A program made the translations under genes and the position numbers. A DNA stretch of 25,373 bases. Source: JBNKEI01 sp050288705 (GTDB lineage: Bacteria; Myxococcota; Myxococcia; Myxococcales; UBA5297). This document shows, one piece after another, positions 7,542 to 16,382 of this stretch. The notes under the pieces were generated by a model that searched no databases, was not told the DNA's origin, and worked only from the letters and a program-made list of their open reading frames with translations. Where the stretch lies: the NCBI GenBank assembly GCA_050288705.1, contig JBNKEI010000062.1, forward strand, positions 1 to 25,373, written 5' to 3'. Each line of letters starts with the position of its first letter. Position 1 is the stretch's first letter.

Positions 7542-8288
7542 ATGACTACTTTTCTCTGGATATTGTTAAGCGGAATTGCTATGAGCGCAATCGCGCTAGT
7601 TGGCAGCGTAAGCTTGATTCTGAGCGAATCAACATTGAAAAAAATGTTGCTCCCCATGGTTTCTTTCGCCGCCGGTTCACTTATGGGAGGAGCAATCTTT
7701 CACCTGATTCCAGCTTCGTTAGCAAGTATGCCTGAAAAATCTGCTTTGTCTTTACTGGCGTTGGGGTTTCTGATTTTTTTCGCGATCGAACAATTTCTGC
7801 ATTGGCACCATTGTCACCGAGCATCTGCCGAGTGCAAAAAACCCTTAACTTACCTCATTCTTATTGGCGACGGTCTGCACAATTTTCTTGGTGGAGTGGC
7901 AATTGCGGGGGTCTTTTTGATGGATACGCGCCTTGGAATTGCCGCTTGGATTGCCGCCGCCGCTCATGAAGTTCCCCAGGAGCTTGGGGACTTTGGGGTA
8001 TTGGTTCATGGGGGATGGAAAAAACGTACGGCGCTATTGCTTAACTTCTTATCAGGGCTAACTTTTTTGCTGGGTAGCATGGTTGCTTACATTGCTTCAC
8101 GACAGATGGATGTGCGCTGGTTGATCCCGTTAGCGGCGGGTAATTTTTTCTACATTGGCGCATCTGATTTGGTTCCTGAGGTGAATAAATCTCATTCACT
8201 TAAAGTCAGCGTTCTTCACTTTGCCATGTTTGCCGCCGGGTTAGGGCTACTCTATATCATCGCCGGTATTGGTGAGAATTCAGAATAA
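7542..8288 (+). CDS. ZIP-family divalent metal transporter
   Basis: A 248-residue, very hydrophobic protein with about eight membrane segments. Transmembrane segment 4 carries GDGLHNFLGG and segment 5 AAAHEVPQELGDFGVL, the two metal-binding helices of ZIP transporters (HN and HExxxE-type signatures). A short His-rich stretch, FLHWHHCHRA, lies in the loop before them. ZIP proteins move zinc, iron or other divalent ions into the cytoplasm. The start is taken at ATG 7542, after a weak GGGTAG; a GTG four codons earlier has no site. The gene is divergent from the lar operon, so it might supply nickel for NPN synthesis or zinc. The substrate cannot be decided from sequence. Confidence 0.9.
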   Translation: MTTFLWILLSGIAMSAIALVGSVSLILSESTLKKMLLPMVSFAAGSLMGGAIFHLIPASLASMPEKSALSLLALGFLIFFAIEQFLHWHHCHRASAECKKPLTYLILIGDGLHNFLGGVAIAGVFLMDTRLGIAAWIAAAAHEVPQELGDFGVLVHGGWKKRTALLLNFLSGLTFLLGSMVAYIASRQMDVRWLIPLAAGNFFYIGASDLVPEVNKSHSLKVSVLHFAMFAAGLGLLYIIAGIGENSE

Positions 8289-8293
8289 AACAT

Positions 8294-8304
8294 GGGCCAA
8301 GCCC
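8294..8304 (-). terminator. Small hairpin between convergent ZIP and bioA ends
   Basis: GGGC-CAA-GCCC lies in the 15-base gap between the two convergent genes. Read on the minus strand it is followed by ATGTTTTATT. The stem is only four base pairs, so it is a weak terminator candidate for bioA. Confidence 0.3.
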
Positions 8305-9620
8305 TATTCTTGAAACAAAAACTCTTCCACCACATCCCAAGCCAAATTAAGCTCGTCCTCAGAAATACAATATGGCGGCATAAAATAAAAAACATTGCCC
8401 ATTGGTCGCAAAAAAATTCCGCGATTTAGAAAAAAACTTTTCCATTGAATGGAATTTAGTGATCCATAGCTATTATCGTGGCCAGCAATTTCCCATGCGG
8501 CGATAGTACCGGTTACTCGCGGACGGTGAAATCCACGGTTATTGGATGCCAATTTATCGATCAGACTAGCGAGACGAGCACGATGAATGGTTTCGATGGT
8601 ACGAATTCGGTTGCTACACTCAGGCGTCATTAATAAATCTAATGAGGCTAAAGCGGCAGCGCATCCTAGAGGATTAGCGGTATAAGAATGGCCATGCAGA
8701 AATGCGGTTTGAATGGTGTTTCCCAAGAATTGTTCATAGATAAAATCGCTACAAACGGTCATGGCCAGTGGCAAAAAACCACCGGTAAGTCCCTTAGATA
8801 AACAAAGAATATCTGGCTTCACCCCCGCCTTTTTAAGAGCAAAAAGAGAGCCAGTTCTTCCAAAGCCGGTCATGACTTCGTCAAAAATTAGTAGAGCTTG
8901 GGAAGCACGCACTCTCTGGGCAAAAATTTGAAGAAATTCTGGGCGGCACATACGCATTCCTGCCGCGCCCTGAACAAGTGGCTCCACAATTGCCGCGCAA
9001 ATTCGGTGGGAATAGCGGGTTGCCAATTCGTCCCATTTTTGTAAACAGCTTTGCTCACGCTCAGCAATCGAGTGGTCACCTTCCCAGGTATATGGAAAAG
9101 GAATGAATTCCACCGAGAAAAGTAAATCGCGCCAAGAATCAAAAAAACCGGAAGCAGCTCCCGCAGCCATGGCCCCAAAGGTATCGCCATGGTATCCTCC
9201 CTCGAAAGCAATAAAAATAGGTTTTTCGTTTCCTTGATTTTTCCAGTACTGATAGGCAATTTTTAAGGCTACTTCTACTGCAGTGGAACCGTTGTCAGAA
9301 TAAAAAATTCGTTGAAGATCGCCAGATAACTCGTTAGCAATACGACTAGCTAAACGTATTGCCGGTTCGTGCGAAAAATCAGCAAACAGAGCGTGTTCCA
9401 ATAAATTGGCTTGGCGGGCAATAGCATTAGCAATAGCCGGATGAGCATGACCATGCAAGTTGACCCACCAAGAAGAAATCATATCTAAAAATTCGCGTCC
9501 ATCTGCAGAATAAAGTTTTGCTCCTTGAGCAGAGCGAATTGCAATGGCCGGCAAGGCAGTTTTTGCTTGAGTAAATGGACGCCAAATATGGCGCTCGCCT
9601 TGGCGAAACAAATCATTCAT
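8304..9620 (-). CDS. bioA: Adenosylmethionine-8-amino-7-oxononanoate aminotransferase (BioA)
   Basis: BioA converts KAPA to DAPA in biotin synthesis, using S-adenosylmethionine as amino donor and PLP as cofactor. The 438-residue protein starts MNDLFRQGERHIWRPFTQ, a standard BioA lead. It shows SSWWVNLHGHAHPAI (about 49-63), YSDNGSTAVEVALK (about 107-120), IFDEVMTGFGRTG with D247, and the PLP lysine K276 in LCLSKGLTGG. The start at 9620 overlaps the bioD stop as ATGA; a longer frame beginning at 9683 would add only non-conserved residues lying inside bioD. The gene is transcribed after bioD and convergent with the ZIP gene. Confidence 0.95.
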   Translation of the reverse strand: MNDLFRQGERHIWRPFTQAKTALPAIAIRSAQGAKLYSADGREFLDMISSWWVNLHGHAHPAIANAIARQANLLEHALFADFSHEPAIRLASRIANELSGDLQRIFYSDNGSTAVEVALKIAYQYWKNQGNEKPIFIAFEGGYHGDTFGAMAAGAASGFFDSWRDLLFSVEFIPFPYTWEGDHSIAEREQSCLQKWDELATRYSHRICAAIVEPLVQGAAGMRMCRPEFLQIFAQRVRASQALLIFDEVMTGFGRTGSLFALKKAGVKPDILCLSKGLTGGFLPLAMTVCSDFIYEQFLGNTIQTAFLHGHSYTANPLGCAAALASLDLLMTPECSNRIRTIETIHRARLASLIDKLASNNRGFHRPRVTGTIAAWEIAGHDNSYGSLNSIQWKSFFLNRGIFLRPMGNVFYFMPPYCISEDELNLAWDVVEEFLFQE

Positions 9621-10333
9621 AAAAGGCTTTCCAATGGTGGCGGGGGGGCAGTTTGGGTCAAAGTGTTCGCATTCAAAGGGCAAAGGGGAGGCAATTCACC
9701 AATAATAGGAACATTTCCGTATTTTTCAATTGCTTGCCGGTTGGCAGGGTGGGGTGGCCCGTTGAGAATCACTCCCCGAACCATAATGTCGCGACTTCTC
9801 AACGATTCCAAAGTTAGCAAGGTATGATTAATAGTTCCTAAGGTGGTGCGTGCTACTACTAAAGTGGGAAAATGAAGTTTTCGAATTAGGTCAATCATTA
9901 AATGATGATCATTTAAAGGAACCAATACCCCACCGGCCCCTTCTATTACCAGGGCACGGGAAGTATCGGGAACAACAAAGCTTTCCAGGCAAATGGATTG
10001 GTCATCCAGGCGCGCTGCCTGGTGGGGTGAAAGCGGAGCAGATAACTCATAAGTCGACGGATAAATATTCTCTACTGGCATCTGGGTTAAACGAGCAATC
10101 TCTCTACCATCTGTGTTTTCGGCAGTATTTTCGGCGCCATTTTTCGAGGAACCAGTTTGTATTGGCTTCCAATAACTAGCTTGCCAGTGATGAACTAGCC
10201 AGGCGCAGGCTAATGTTTTTCCCACGTTGGTGTCGGTTCCGGTGACGAAAAATCTAGCTCTTGGTTGTACGGCACTGCTTTTAGCGTCAGCAGACACCGG
10301 TCGCTTTTCGTTCCTGCTGTCGAATCTACTCAT
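9617..10333 (-). CDS. bioD: Dethiobiotin synthetase (BioD)
   Basis: BioD closes the ureido ring of dethiobiotin from DAPA, CO2 and ATP. It is 238 residues, with a P-loop variant VTGTDTNVGKT (residues 30-40), YWKPIQTGS, SPHQAARLD, the IEGAGGVLVPL motif, VARTTLGTINHTLLT and VILNG. An extra 25 or so polar residues precede the P-loop; AGGAGA lies ten bases ahead of the ATG, so this start is kept. It is coupled to bioA by a four-base overlap. No bioB, bioF or clear BirA operator is seen nearby, so the rest of the pathway is elsewhere. Confidence 0.95.
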   Translation of the reverse strand: MSRFDSRNEKRPVSADAKSSAVQPRARFFVTGTDTNVGKTLACAWLVHHWQASYWKPIQTGSSKNGAENTAENTDGREIARLTQMPVENIYPSTYELSAPLSPHQAARLDDQSICLESFVVPDTSRALVIEGAGGVLVPLNDHHLMIDLIRKLHFPTLVVARTTLGTINHTLLTLESLRSRDIMVRGVILNGPPHPANRQAIEKYGNVPIIGELPPLCPLNANTLTQTAPPPPLESLL

Positions 10334-10766
10334 AAACTGCTTGTCTCCTTATTACTCGGCCCTAATATGCCTATATATGCTCCATTTGTTTATTGCTCGC
10401 ACTATAAAATATACTTGACGATATTAGGAAAATCAGCCTTTAAAACTTGCGATTTTTGGCGGTCAGTCAGCAGCGAGGCAATTCGTAGAAAAACTTGTTA
10501 CCACAGTCCCCCAAGTTGCCACTGGACTTGGTCTAACCGAAGCTGCTGGCTTTTGTACCTAAGTGTTAACCTGCGCCGTTACCAGTATTGCACACTCGAT
10601 TTTTATTGAGGCAATAGTTGCGTTTATAGAAAAAAACCGCTTTCGGAAATGGCGCAACGCGAAGTAGTTATGCTCGGTCAGCATTCGGGGTGTGTTGTTG
10701 CATGAATGTTTGGGAAGACGGCGAATCGTTGGCAAAATGTCACATCTATGACTACGCCAATAGTGC
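10334..10766. other. Intergenic stretch upstream of bioD, no gene seen
   Basis: No convincing coding region. It must contain the bioD promoter on the minus strand. AT-rich blocks near 10375-10430 could serve, but I cannot pick a clear -35/-10 pair. The remainder has no RNA gene that I can recognise. Confidence 0.5.
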
Positions 10767-10833
10767 GAGAGGGAAAGCCTAGAGGTCAGCGTAGGTACTC
10801 CGACCTGGCTATAGAGACGTCGCTCACACATTG
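10767..10833 (+). pseudogene. Fragment of an IS5-type transposase
   Basis: About 67 bases translate to REGKPRGQRRYSDLAIETSLT, the YSDLAIET block of IS5-family (IS903-like) transposases. The same stretch occurs in opposite orientation near 16.2 kb with about six base differences. Sequence on either side is unrelated to transposase, so this is a small relic. Confidence 0.75.
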
Positions 10834-10878
10834 CAGACCAAGACGTCTATTCACTAGGATCTTTTTCGATTTTAATCA

Positions 10879-10937
10879 GGGGTGTCAGTGATGACATCGC
10901 TGGTGCTAAAACACCCCAAGTTTCATTGTTTTTTTTT
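10879..10937 (+). terminator. Branched hairpin followed by a long T-run
   Basis: GGGGTGT (10879-10885) pairs with ACACCCC (10911-10917) and encloses a second arm, CAGTGATG-A-CATCGCTG, with one mismatch. A nine-base T-run follows at about 10929-10937. This looks like a Rho-independent terminator, or the end of a mobile element, insulating the downstream gene pair. Confidence 0.5.
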
Positions 10938-10944
10938 AGCATGA

Positions 10945-10974
10945 TTGGAATTTTACACTCTATTGCTCTATATG
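10945..10974 (+). promoter_or_regulatory. Candidate sigma-70 promoter for the helical-protein pair
   Basis: TTGGAA at 10945-10950 and TATATG at 10969-10974 are 18 bases apart, about 60 bases ahead of the ATG at 11031. Confidence 0.4.
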
Positions 10975-11030
10975 TTTATTGGCCTTAAATATGCATTGAT
11001 TATTGCGGATAACCAAAAAAGGAAAAAATA

Positions 11031-11987
11031 ATGATTTCCGATATAGCCTCCATTGGATTCACGATAGTTAAGGATGTTGCCACCTCTGGTGTTCGCCTAG
11101 TAACCGATACTGTCTTGGATGCGGGAAATATTATTACACTTGGTACTTTTGACCAGCAAATCAAAAATATTAAAAATACTATGGGAGATGTCGGAATCAA
11201 TTCACTTCCTGAGGTTATAAAGAAGCGCTTTTATAGTCAGCTAGATAAACTTGAGAAAGATGTCAAGAAAAAGATTGACGAAGTCGAAAGTGGCAAAGAA
11301 GAGATTCAACGGCTTGAGGACAGCATTTTTCCAATAAAACAGCAACTAATCGAAATGCTGGAAGACATAAAAGGTCTGGCCCTTGACTACTATCGCTACC
11401 GAGATGAAATCAATGAAAAGTTAGTAAAATATAAAGATCTCGATAAGTCTCACTTCCGCTACGAATTGAAAGAAATTGAAGATTTTGAAGTAAAAGCTAC
11501 CCGATGGAATAGTACCATCCAGAACTTATCCATTGCCCATGCTGGGGTCGCCGTTTCGACGGGAATTGCAGGACTTGCCAATACGATTGCTAATGTAATC
11601 GCGTTGACACGCATAGGTAGAGGCGTGGGAGCAATTACTACCATTGCTCGGGTTGCCGGAAGAGCAACTATTGTTCTAACTGCAATAACTGAGGCAATAG
11701 CGCTGGGTCTGACCATAAGCGAACTTGAAAAGCGGTTGGAAATCGCGAAAAAATCTAACCAAGAACTGGATGACGCTCTAATTCAAATCAGAAATATTAT
11801 ACCAAAGCTCCAAGAAGATAGAGATAAGTACGTTAGAGCCATTAATGAACTGTATAACATTGAAATGCCTCCATTGAATAAAAACACATGGCCTGACTTT
11901 ATTCAGAGGCAAGGGGATGCAATGAGAAAATCGCAAAAAGAAATAAAAGATAAAATTGATGAATATATAAGAAAGAAAGGGGGATGA
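11031..11987 (+). CDS. Helical coiled-coil protein with hydrophobic hairpin (pore-forming-toxin-like layout), first of pair
   Basis: 318 residues, not assigned to a named family. An amphipathic N-terminal stretch (SIGFTIVKDVATSGVRLV) resembles the start of the next protein. Long charged helices follow (about 62-135), then a hydrophobic region at about 166-230 (AGVAVSTGIAGLANTIANVI and TIARVAGRATIVLTAITEAI) separated by a short loop. A second long helix (ELEKRLEIAKKSNQELDDAL onward) and a basic C-terminus (EYIRKKGG) complete it. Helix-hairpin-helix with no export signal is the layout of ClyA/Hbl/XaxAB-type alpha pore-forming toxins. That is an architectural analogy, not a homology call. AAGGAAA precedes the ATG by six bases. 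Its partner begins 63 bases downstream and is probably co-transcribed. Confidence 0.7.
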   Translation: MISDIASIGFTIVKDVATSGVRLVTDTVLDAGNIITLGTFDQQIKNIKNTMGDVGINSLPEVIKKRFYSQLDKLEKDVKKKIDEVESGKEEIQRLEDSIFPIKQQLIEMLEDIKGLALDYYRYRDEINEKLVKYKDLDKSHFRYELKEIEDFEVKATRWNSTIQNLSIAHAGVAVSTGIAGLANTIANVIALTRIGRGVGAITTIARVAGRATIVLTAITEAIALGLTISELEKRLEIAKKSNQELDDALIQIRNIIPKLQEDRDKYVRAINELYNIEMPPLNKNTWPDFIQRQGDAMRKSQKEIKDKIDEYIRKKGG

Positions 11988-12050
11988 GAATCTAAAACTA
12001 ACTTGATTTCATTTTTTTGCAAAATATAACAAAATAAGGAGAGCAATAAT

Positions 12051-13634
12051 ATGAGCATCACCGGTATCGTCAAGGCCGTTAAAATCGGATTTGATCTAAC
12101 TGTTAATGTTGTAGATACCGCCGTTTCCACGGCAGAACTGGTAAATCAAATCAATATGGCAGCTGGAGGCGCGCCATTCTTTGATGAAGAATATAGAAGC
12201 TTGACAAAAGAAATGGTGGAAAGAGGCCGCGAATATGAAAACACTCTACGCGAATACGCTATCGTTAGAACAGATTTTGTCAACTATCAGAATATGGTAA
12301 ACTACCTGACTCGTAGATACAAATCAAAAGACCAAAAAAGCGAAGTATTTAACCAAAATATTGAACGATTAAGAAAACTAGAAAGTCGAATACAAGGGCT
12401 AATGGGATGCAATGTGTTTCTTCGTATATTTTCCAATGAAGTGGCCGAGCAATTTCATGCAACAGTCAACCATGCAGAACTAAGAAAGCAGATTGAAGAG
12501 CGCTATGATATGACGGTAACAACGAGCGGCTTTTTAATGACCTCCGTTGGCTGGGGCTATAGCGCCTATTGTCTAAAAGGGTCATTCGACAATGTAAAAA
12601 AGCTTATGAACCAAGGAAAGCAACTGCCTCCAATGCGAGAGCGGTCCAACGCCATAATCATAAGAAACCCCAGTAAGCTTAGCCGCGCCATGAGCTATCT
12701 GCGCACTAAATGGGAGGGCATGAAGACCATTCGCTATGCCGGAAGTTTTATATACAACGGGATTAATCTCTGGTGCTCGATTACGACCTTCACCGAGCGT
12801 CTCGATCAACTGGAAAACGCCAAAAAGGAAATGCGTGATCATATCCGCAAATACAAACGTCAAAACCGAGCACTTCGCATACTTATTGACGGAAAGTCGC
12901 CACTGGATTCCGAGGATCGGCTAGTTTTAAATGACGTCTTCAACAAAGGAAACCAAGGCGACGCATCTGAGGGAATCATCGATATTGAAGATGAAACCAC
13001 AAAAAAATTCCTCGCCGTCGGCTATCGTGGAACCATCAAAGAAGCCGACGGGGAGATTAACGATATCGTCGATATGGTTCGCGAAATTTACAAAGAAGCA
13101 ATACAAATGATTTCCGAAGCTGAGAACAAGACCCAGACAGCGGTACAAGCCGGTTTTTACAAGCCGGACGAAGTGATCCATGGCAAGTCTCAGGCAGAGG
13201 AATTGAAAGACCGGTTTGCTGTGTTTGAGAAACTAGCCGCAGAACAAACTGCTGAGACCACATCCACCACTGAACGCTATGCTTTGATTAAAAAAATAGG
13301 CGACGCTTTTGAACAAGATGTTCTCGACCGCCTTGACGGCGTACTAGCCTACTCAGAGGTTTCAACTGAACTGATGATCGCCATGTCTTCGATTTACGAC
13401 TCAATCAAAGGACGCGTCGACACTTACTACCAAATGTTGGCAGAGTTCGGGCATGACCAAAACACCCCTTTCCCGCCGCTACCCACGGATGCGATCGACG
13501 GAATAGTGGCTACTCTCGATGACGTTAACAAACACCGAACTGTGTTAAAAAGCCGAGAGGAAGTAGAAAAAACGGCAAACGAATTAGCTCAAGAACTTGC
13601 AGCCAGGCGGCGTGCAAAAAAGAAAGCTGCGTAA
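12051..13634 (+). CDS. Helical coiled-coil protein with membrane-prone segments, second of pair
   Basis: 527 residues, no family recognised. It opens with SITGIVKAVKIGFDLTVNVV, like the first protein, then long charged helices (about 45-150). Hydrophobic stretches occur at about 155-175 (TTSGFLMTSVGWGYSAYCL) and 228-245 (RYAGSFIYNGINLWCSITTF), followed by another coiled-coil (TERLDQLENAKKEM). The remaining 240 residues are acidic and helical, with proline-rich FPPLPTDAIDG, and end in a Lys/Arg-rich tail (AARRRAKKKAA). The ribosome-binding site AAGGAGAG is strong. It is longer than its partner because of the C-terminal half. The two-gene, same-architecture arrangement suggests subunits of one complex, possibly a binary pore-forming toxin. 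A cytoplasmic scaffold or membrane-remodelling role cannot be excluded. Confidence 0.7.
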   Translation: MSITGIVKAVKIGFDLTVNVVDTAVSTAELVNQINMAAGGAPFFDEEYRSLTKEMVERGREYENTLREYAIVRTDFVNYQNMVNYLTRRYKSKDQKSEVFNQNIERLRKLESRIQGLMGCNVFLRIFSNEVAEQFHATVNHAELRKQIEERYDMTVTTSGFLMTSVGWGYSAYCLKGSFDNVKKLMNQGKQLPPMRERSNAIIIRNPSKLSRAMSYLRTKWEGMKTIRYAGSFIYNGINLWCSITTFTERLDQLENAKKEMRDHIRKYKRQNRALRILIDGKSPLDSEDRLVLNDVFNKGNQGDASEGIIDIEDETTKKFLAVGYRGTIKEADGEINDIVDMVREIYKEAIQMISEAENKTQTAVQAGFYKPDEVIHGKSQAEELKDRFAVFEKLAAEQTAETTSTTERYALIKKIGDAFEQDVLDRLDGVLAYSEVSTELMIAMSSIYDSIKGRVDTYYQMLAEFGHDQNTPFPPLPTDAIDGIVATLDDVNKHRTVLKSREEVEKTANELAQELAARRRAKKKAA

Positions 13635-13877
13635 AACTGCAAGGGGTAGAGGTAAGTGGGGATGGGAAGAATACTGGGCCTTCCATGAAAAGCAAGAACT
13701 CCAAAGAAATCATTCATCCAATTAAAATAATGCTTTAGTTTTTTGCACACATTCTGCCAACACATCATTACGGCTAGTGAAACATTGATGTCGTTTTAAA
13801 GTACCCGCACCCAGTAGACTTCCTGCAGCCTTTTGACTGATCCTGGAGACTCTAACGATGATGTCGTGGGGTCCTTC

Positions 13878-16067
13878 ATGCTATCTCGGAAATTATGCAG
13901 ACTTCTAGTATGTTTTGGATGGACGCTTTTGATGGGATGTGAAGCGTCGCCAACGGAATCGCAGCCTGGCACTCAGGAGAGTTTTCGGGTGGGGCCGAAT
14001 GGATCTCAGATTTCTCTCTCAGATGGTGCAGTGCTCTCCATCCCGGAAGGCGCTCTTTCAAAAGAGATCACCATTCAACTGGATAGTGTTGCGCCCAGCA
14101 CTCTTACTGCCGCGCTTTCCAGCGAAACGACCCTTGTCGGCCAAGCCCACCGGTTTTTGCCCCACGGGACCCAGTTTCTCGAACCGATCGAGGTAATCCT
14201 TCCCTATCAGGGGGCGGCTAACCGAGTGCTTCGCCTCGATGACGAGTCAGACACCACATGGGAAGTGGTCCCTGACGCCGTTTTCTCGGAAGGGCGCGCA
14301 CGCTTCCAGACATCTTCCTTTAGTATTTATGCCGTGGCGCAGGTCAACGGCAACTCTATTGCGAAATGCGATGCCCCCGCTAACGGAACGCCCGGAACAG
14401 TCTCCTATACGGGTGGAACTTTTTCGGCGGTCGACGCCGTTGCCGTGGTGACTCACCTCAAAGACATCGGCACCATATGGGGCGAGCATCCTTTTCGTAC
14501 TCATCTCGAGATTCGGCTAACCGACTATGCCAATGCCTGCGGTCATGAGATCAGTGGGCTAGATGTCCAGGACAGTCGGTGGTTTCAGATAACATTAATG
14601 ACTCCATCTCAGGTCGATTACCCCGCGCTCCCGCCTCCGGGCACCTATCCGTTCACCTCGGACCAGATGGACTGGGAAACCCCTTCGCTTCGCGTTGCTG
14701 CAGAATTCGTCGCCTGCGATGCCCAATGCGGTGCCTGCTCGAGCGTAATGAAAAGTACGCCTACAGGCAGTCTGACATTGACCTCGGTCACTGAAACGGC
14801 GGTGGAAGGGACCTTCCAATTGGTTGTCCACGGTGCCGAACGCGACGAAACGATCTCGGGTTCTTTCACCGCCCCCATTTGCGTACAGGCGGAATCAGTC
14901 CAAGAGCGCTGCTGTGTTGTTGATGGAAGCGACGACCCGGATTCCGACGGCGAGGGAACTACTCTCACCCAAAATGGCGCGACCCTAACCCTTCCGGCCG
15001 GTACGCTGACGCAATCGGTGGAGATTGGTATCGAGACGCTGGATGAGGAAGCGCTCTCGGCAGAGCTGCCAGAACAGACCCATCTCATAAGCGATCTATA
15101 TAAGATTACGCCGACCGAAATCCTCCTCGCAGGAACGGCGACTCTTGCCCTCCCGATCAATGCCTCTGACACGAACGTCGAGCGCAAGGTCATACATCTC
15201 GACAACGAGATGGACACTGAGTGGGCCGTCCTGGGAATTCTTGGAGGTTCGGCAAGCTATGAGGGGAGCGATGGAGCGATCCGATTAAGCGCTGTTGAAA
15301 CTTACGCCGATGGTGAGGGGGCCGGAGAAAACGGCTTCGGCACTATCCAGGGCGGCATGGCGCGTTTCCCCATCGATCGATTTGGCATCTACGCCATCGT
15401 TGAGGGGGCGAACTTATCGCCGTCATGTGACGCGCTCGATCCTGAAGCCGCTACTGGAAACTCGGATGCGACAGGGGATTTCCAAAATGGGAAGAGTTGG
15501 GCGGCGGTCGATGCGGCGGCCTCTGTGTCAACCAGCGAAATTAACTCGGGGATCTCTTCAGATGGAGAATCGAAGCTGGGTGGGAACTTGCTTTCGGAGA
15601 GCGAATTAGGCGATGGGGGCTCGCAGGTAACCCCTGTCTATACCCGCACACTACAAATCTCCGTGACTGATTTCCCGAACGCCTGCGCGCTACAAGAAGC
15701 GGGGTACGTCCAAGTGGACGGAACGCTGGTCAGTCTAAGCCTTCAAGCGCGAAGCACCGAAGGGACCCCGACTCTTCCTGCCCCAGGTGAATACACGATC
15801 ACCGGTTATCATGAAGAATGGCCCACGGATGGAACCTACGTCGCGATGGCACAATTCGGTTGGGCGGTATCGGGTGAGTCCGAGTGTGGGTATGCGTCGG
15901 TTTTCTTGGAAACACCGCCTACCGGTACCGTAACCCTGAGCGAGGTGAGTCAGACCATGGTCAAAGGAAACTTTGCTTTTCAGGATGAAATGGGCAGTTA
16001 CGAGGGCAGTTTCGAAGCTCCTGTGTGCGCGAATTACGAGGCGAGGTGCTGCCATGTAACTAAGTAG
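13878..16067 (+). CDS. Lipoprotein with duplicated ZU5-like/beta-rich unit
   Basis: About 729 residues from the ATG at 13878, preceded by GTGGGG. A lipoprotein signal (LLVCFGWTLLMGC) ends at Cys21. The mature protein contains two copies of one architecture. Each has a ZU5-like module (VLSIPEGALSKEITIQLDSV in copy one, LTLPAGTLTQSVEIGIETL in copy two), a proposed closing segment (FSIYAVA / FGIYAIV), then a beta-rich domain that starts at a CDA motif and ends SGSFTAPIC / EGSFEAPVC with paired cysteines. This style of lipoprotein is common in Myxococcota-like genomes and is presumed surface-located. Codon use is clearly GC-richer than that of the upstream pair. The function is unknown, probably adhesion or envelope related. 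Confidence 0.8.
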   Translation: MLSRKLCRLLVCFGWTLLMGCEASPTESQPGTQESFRVGPNGSQISLSDGAVLSIPEGALSKEITIQLDSVAPSTLTAALSSETTLVGQAHRFLPHGTQFLEPIEVILPYQGAANRVLRLDDESDTTWEVVPDAVFSEGRARFQTSSFSIYAVAQVNGNSIAKCDAPANGTPGTVSYTGGTFSAVDAVAVVTHLKDIGTIWGEHPFRTHLEIRLTDYANACGHEISGLDVQDSRWFQITLMTPSQVDYPALPPPGTYPFTSDQMDWETPSLRVAAEFVACDAQCGACSSVMKSTPTGSLTLTSVTETAVEGTFQLVVHGAERDETISGSFTAPICVQAESVQERCCVVDGSDDPDSDGEGTTLTQNGATLTLPAGTLTQSVEIGIETLDEEALSAELPEQTHLISDLYKITPTEILLAGTATLALPINASDTNVERKVIHLDNEMDTEWAVLGILGGSASYEGSDGAIRLSAVETYADGEGAGENGFGTIQGGMARFPIDRFGIYAIVEGANLSPSCDALDPEAATGNSDATGDFQNGKSWAAVDAAASVSTSEINSGISSDGESKLGGNLLSESELGDGGSQVTPVYTRTLQISVTDFPNACALQEAGYVQVDGTLVSLSLQARSTEGTPTLPAPGEYTITGYHEEWPTDGTYVAMAQFGWAVSGESECGYASVFLETPPTGTVTLSEVSQTMVKGNFAFQDEMGSYEGSFEAPVCANYEARCCHVTK

Positions 16068-16145
16068 ATGCATCGCAAGGTTTTTTGCTCGGCGGGAAAG
16101 CGTGCTGTAATCTGGCGCTTGGAGACCGACATTCATCAGGACAAA

Positions 16146-16370
16146 TTAAAGATTGAACAAATCCTTCGGTTTGTCGAAGTGCCTGCCTAAAAACAAGTCG
16201 CAACGTGAGCGACGTCTCTATGGCCAGGTCGGAATACCTACGCTGGCCTCCAGGCTTCCCCTCTCGCGGCGAGTACCATGCTTGTACGGTATCCTCTGAA
16301 AACCAGAGTGTGATATTGCTTAGTCGCACAAGGGCCTTGTGCCGTAGCTCGCTCAGTCGATAGGGCCCGA
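16146..16370 (-). pseudogene. N-terminal fragment of an IS5-type transposase
   Basis: The minus strand encodes HKALVRLSNITLWFSEDTVQ, then REGKPGGQRRYSDLAIETSLT and LRLVFRQALRQTEGFVQSL, matching the N-terminal part of IS5-family (IS903-like) transposases. The DDE catalytic region is missing: after FVQSLI the sequence changes character. The region before HKALV may include a frame change. The fragment abuts the truncated ATPase at 16383, so the element probably inserted into or beside that gene and later decayed. It shares a 67-base block with the relic at 10.77 kb, in the opposite orientation. Confidence 0.8.
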
Positions 16371-16382
16371 TGCTTTGCGACG

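Noticed and set aside
9621..9683. A longer BioA start inside bioD
   Set aside because: The extra residues are the out-of-frame bioD end; the ATGA overlap and the conserved BioA lead fit the start at 9620.
10559..10891. Frames on both strands across the 10.6-10.9 kb relic as genes
   Set aside because: Only the short IS5-type block is recognisable; the rest has no protein-like pattern or ribosome-binding site.
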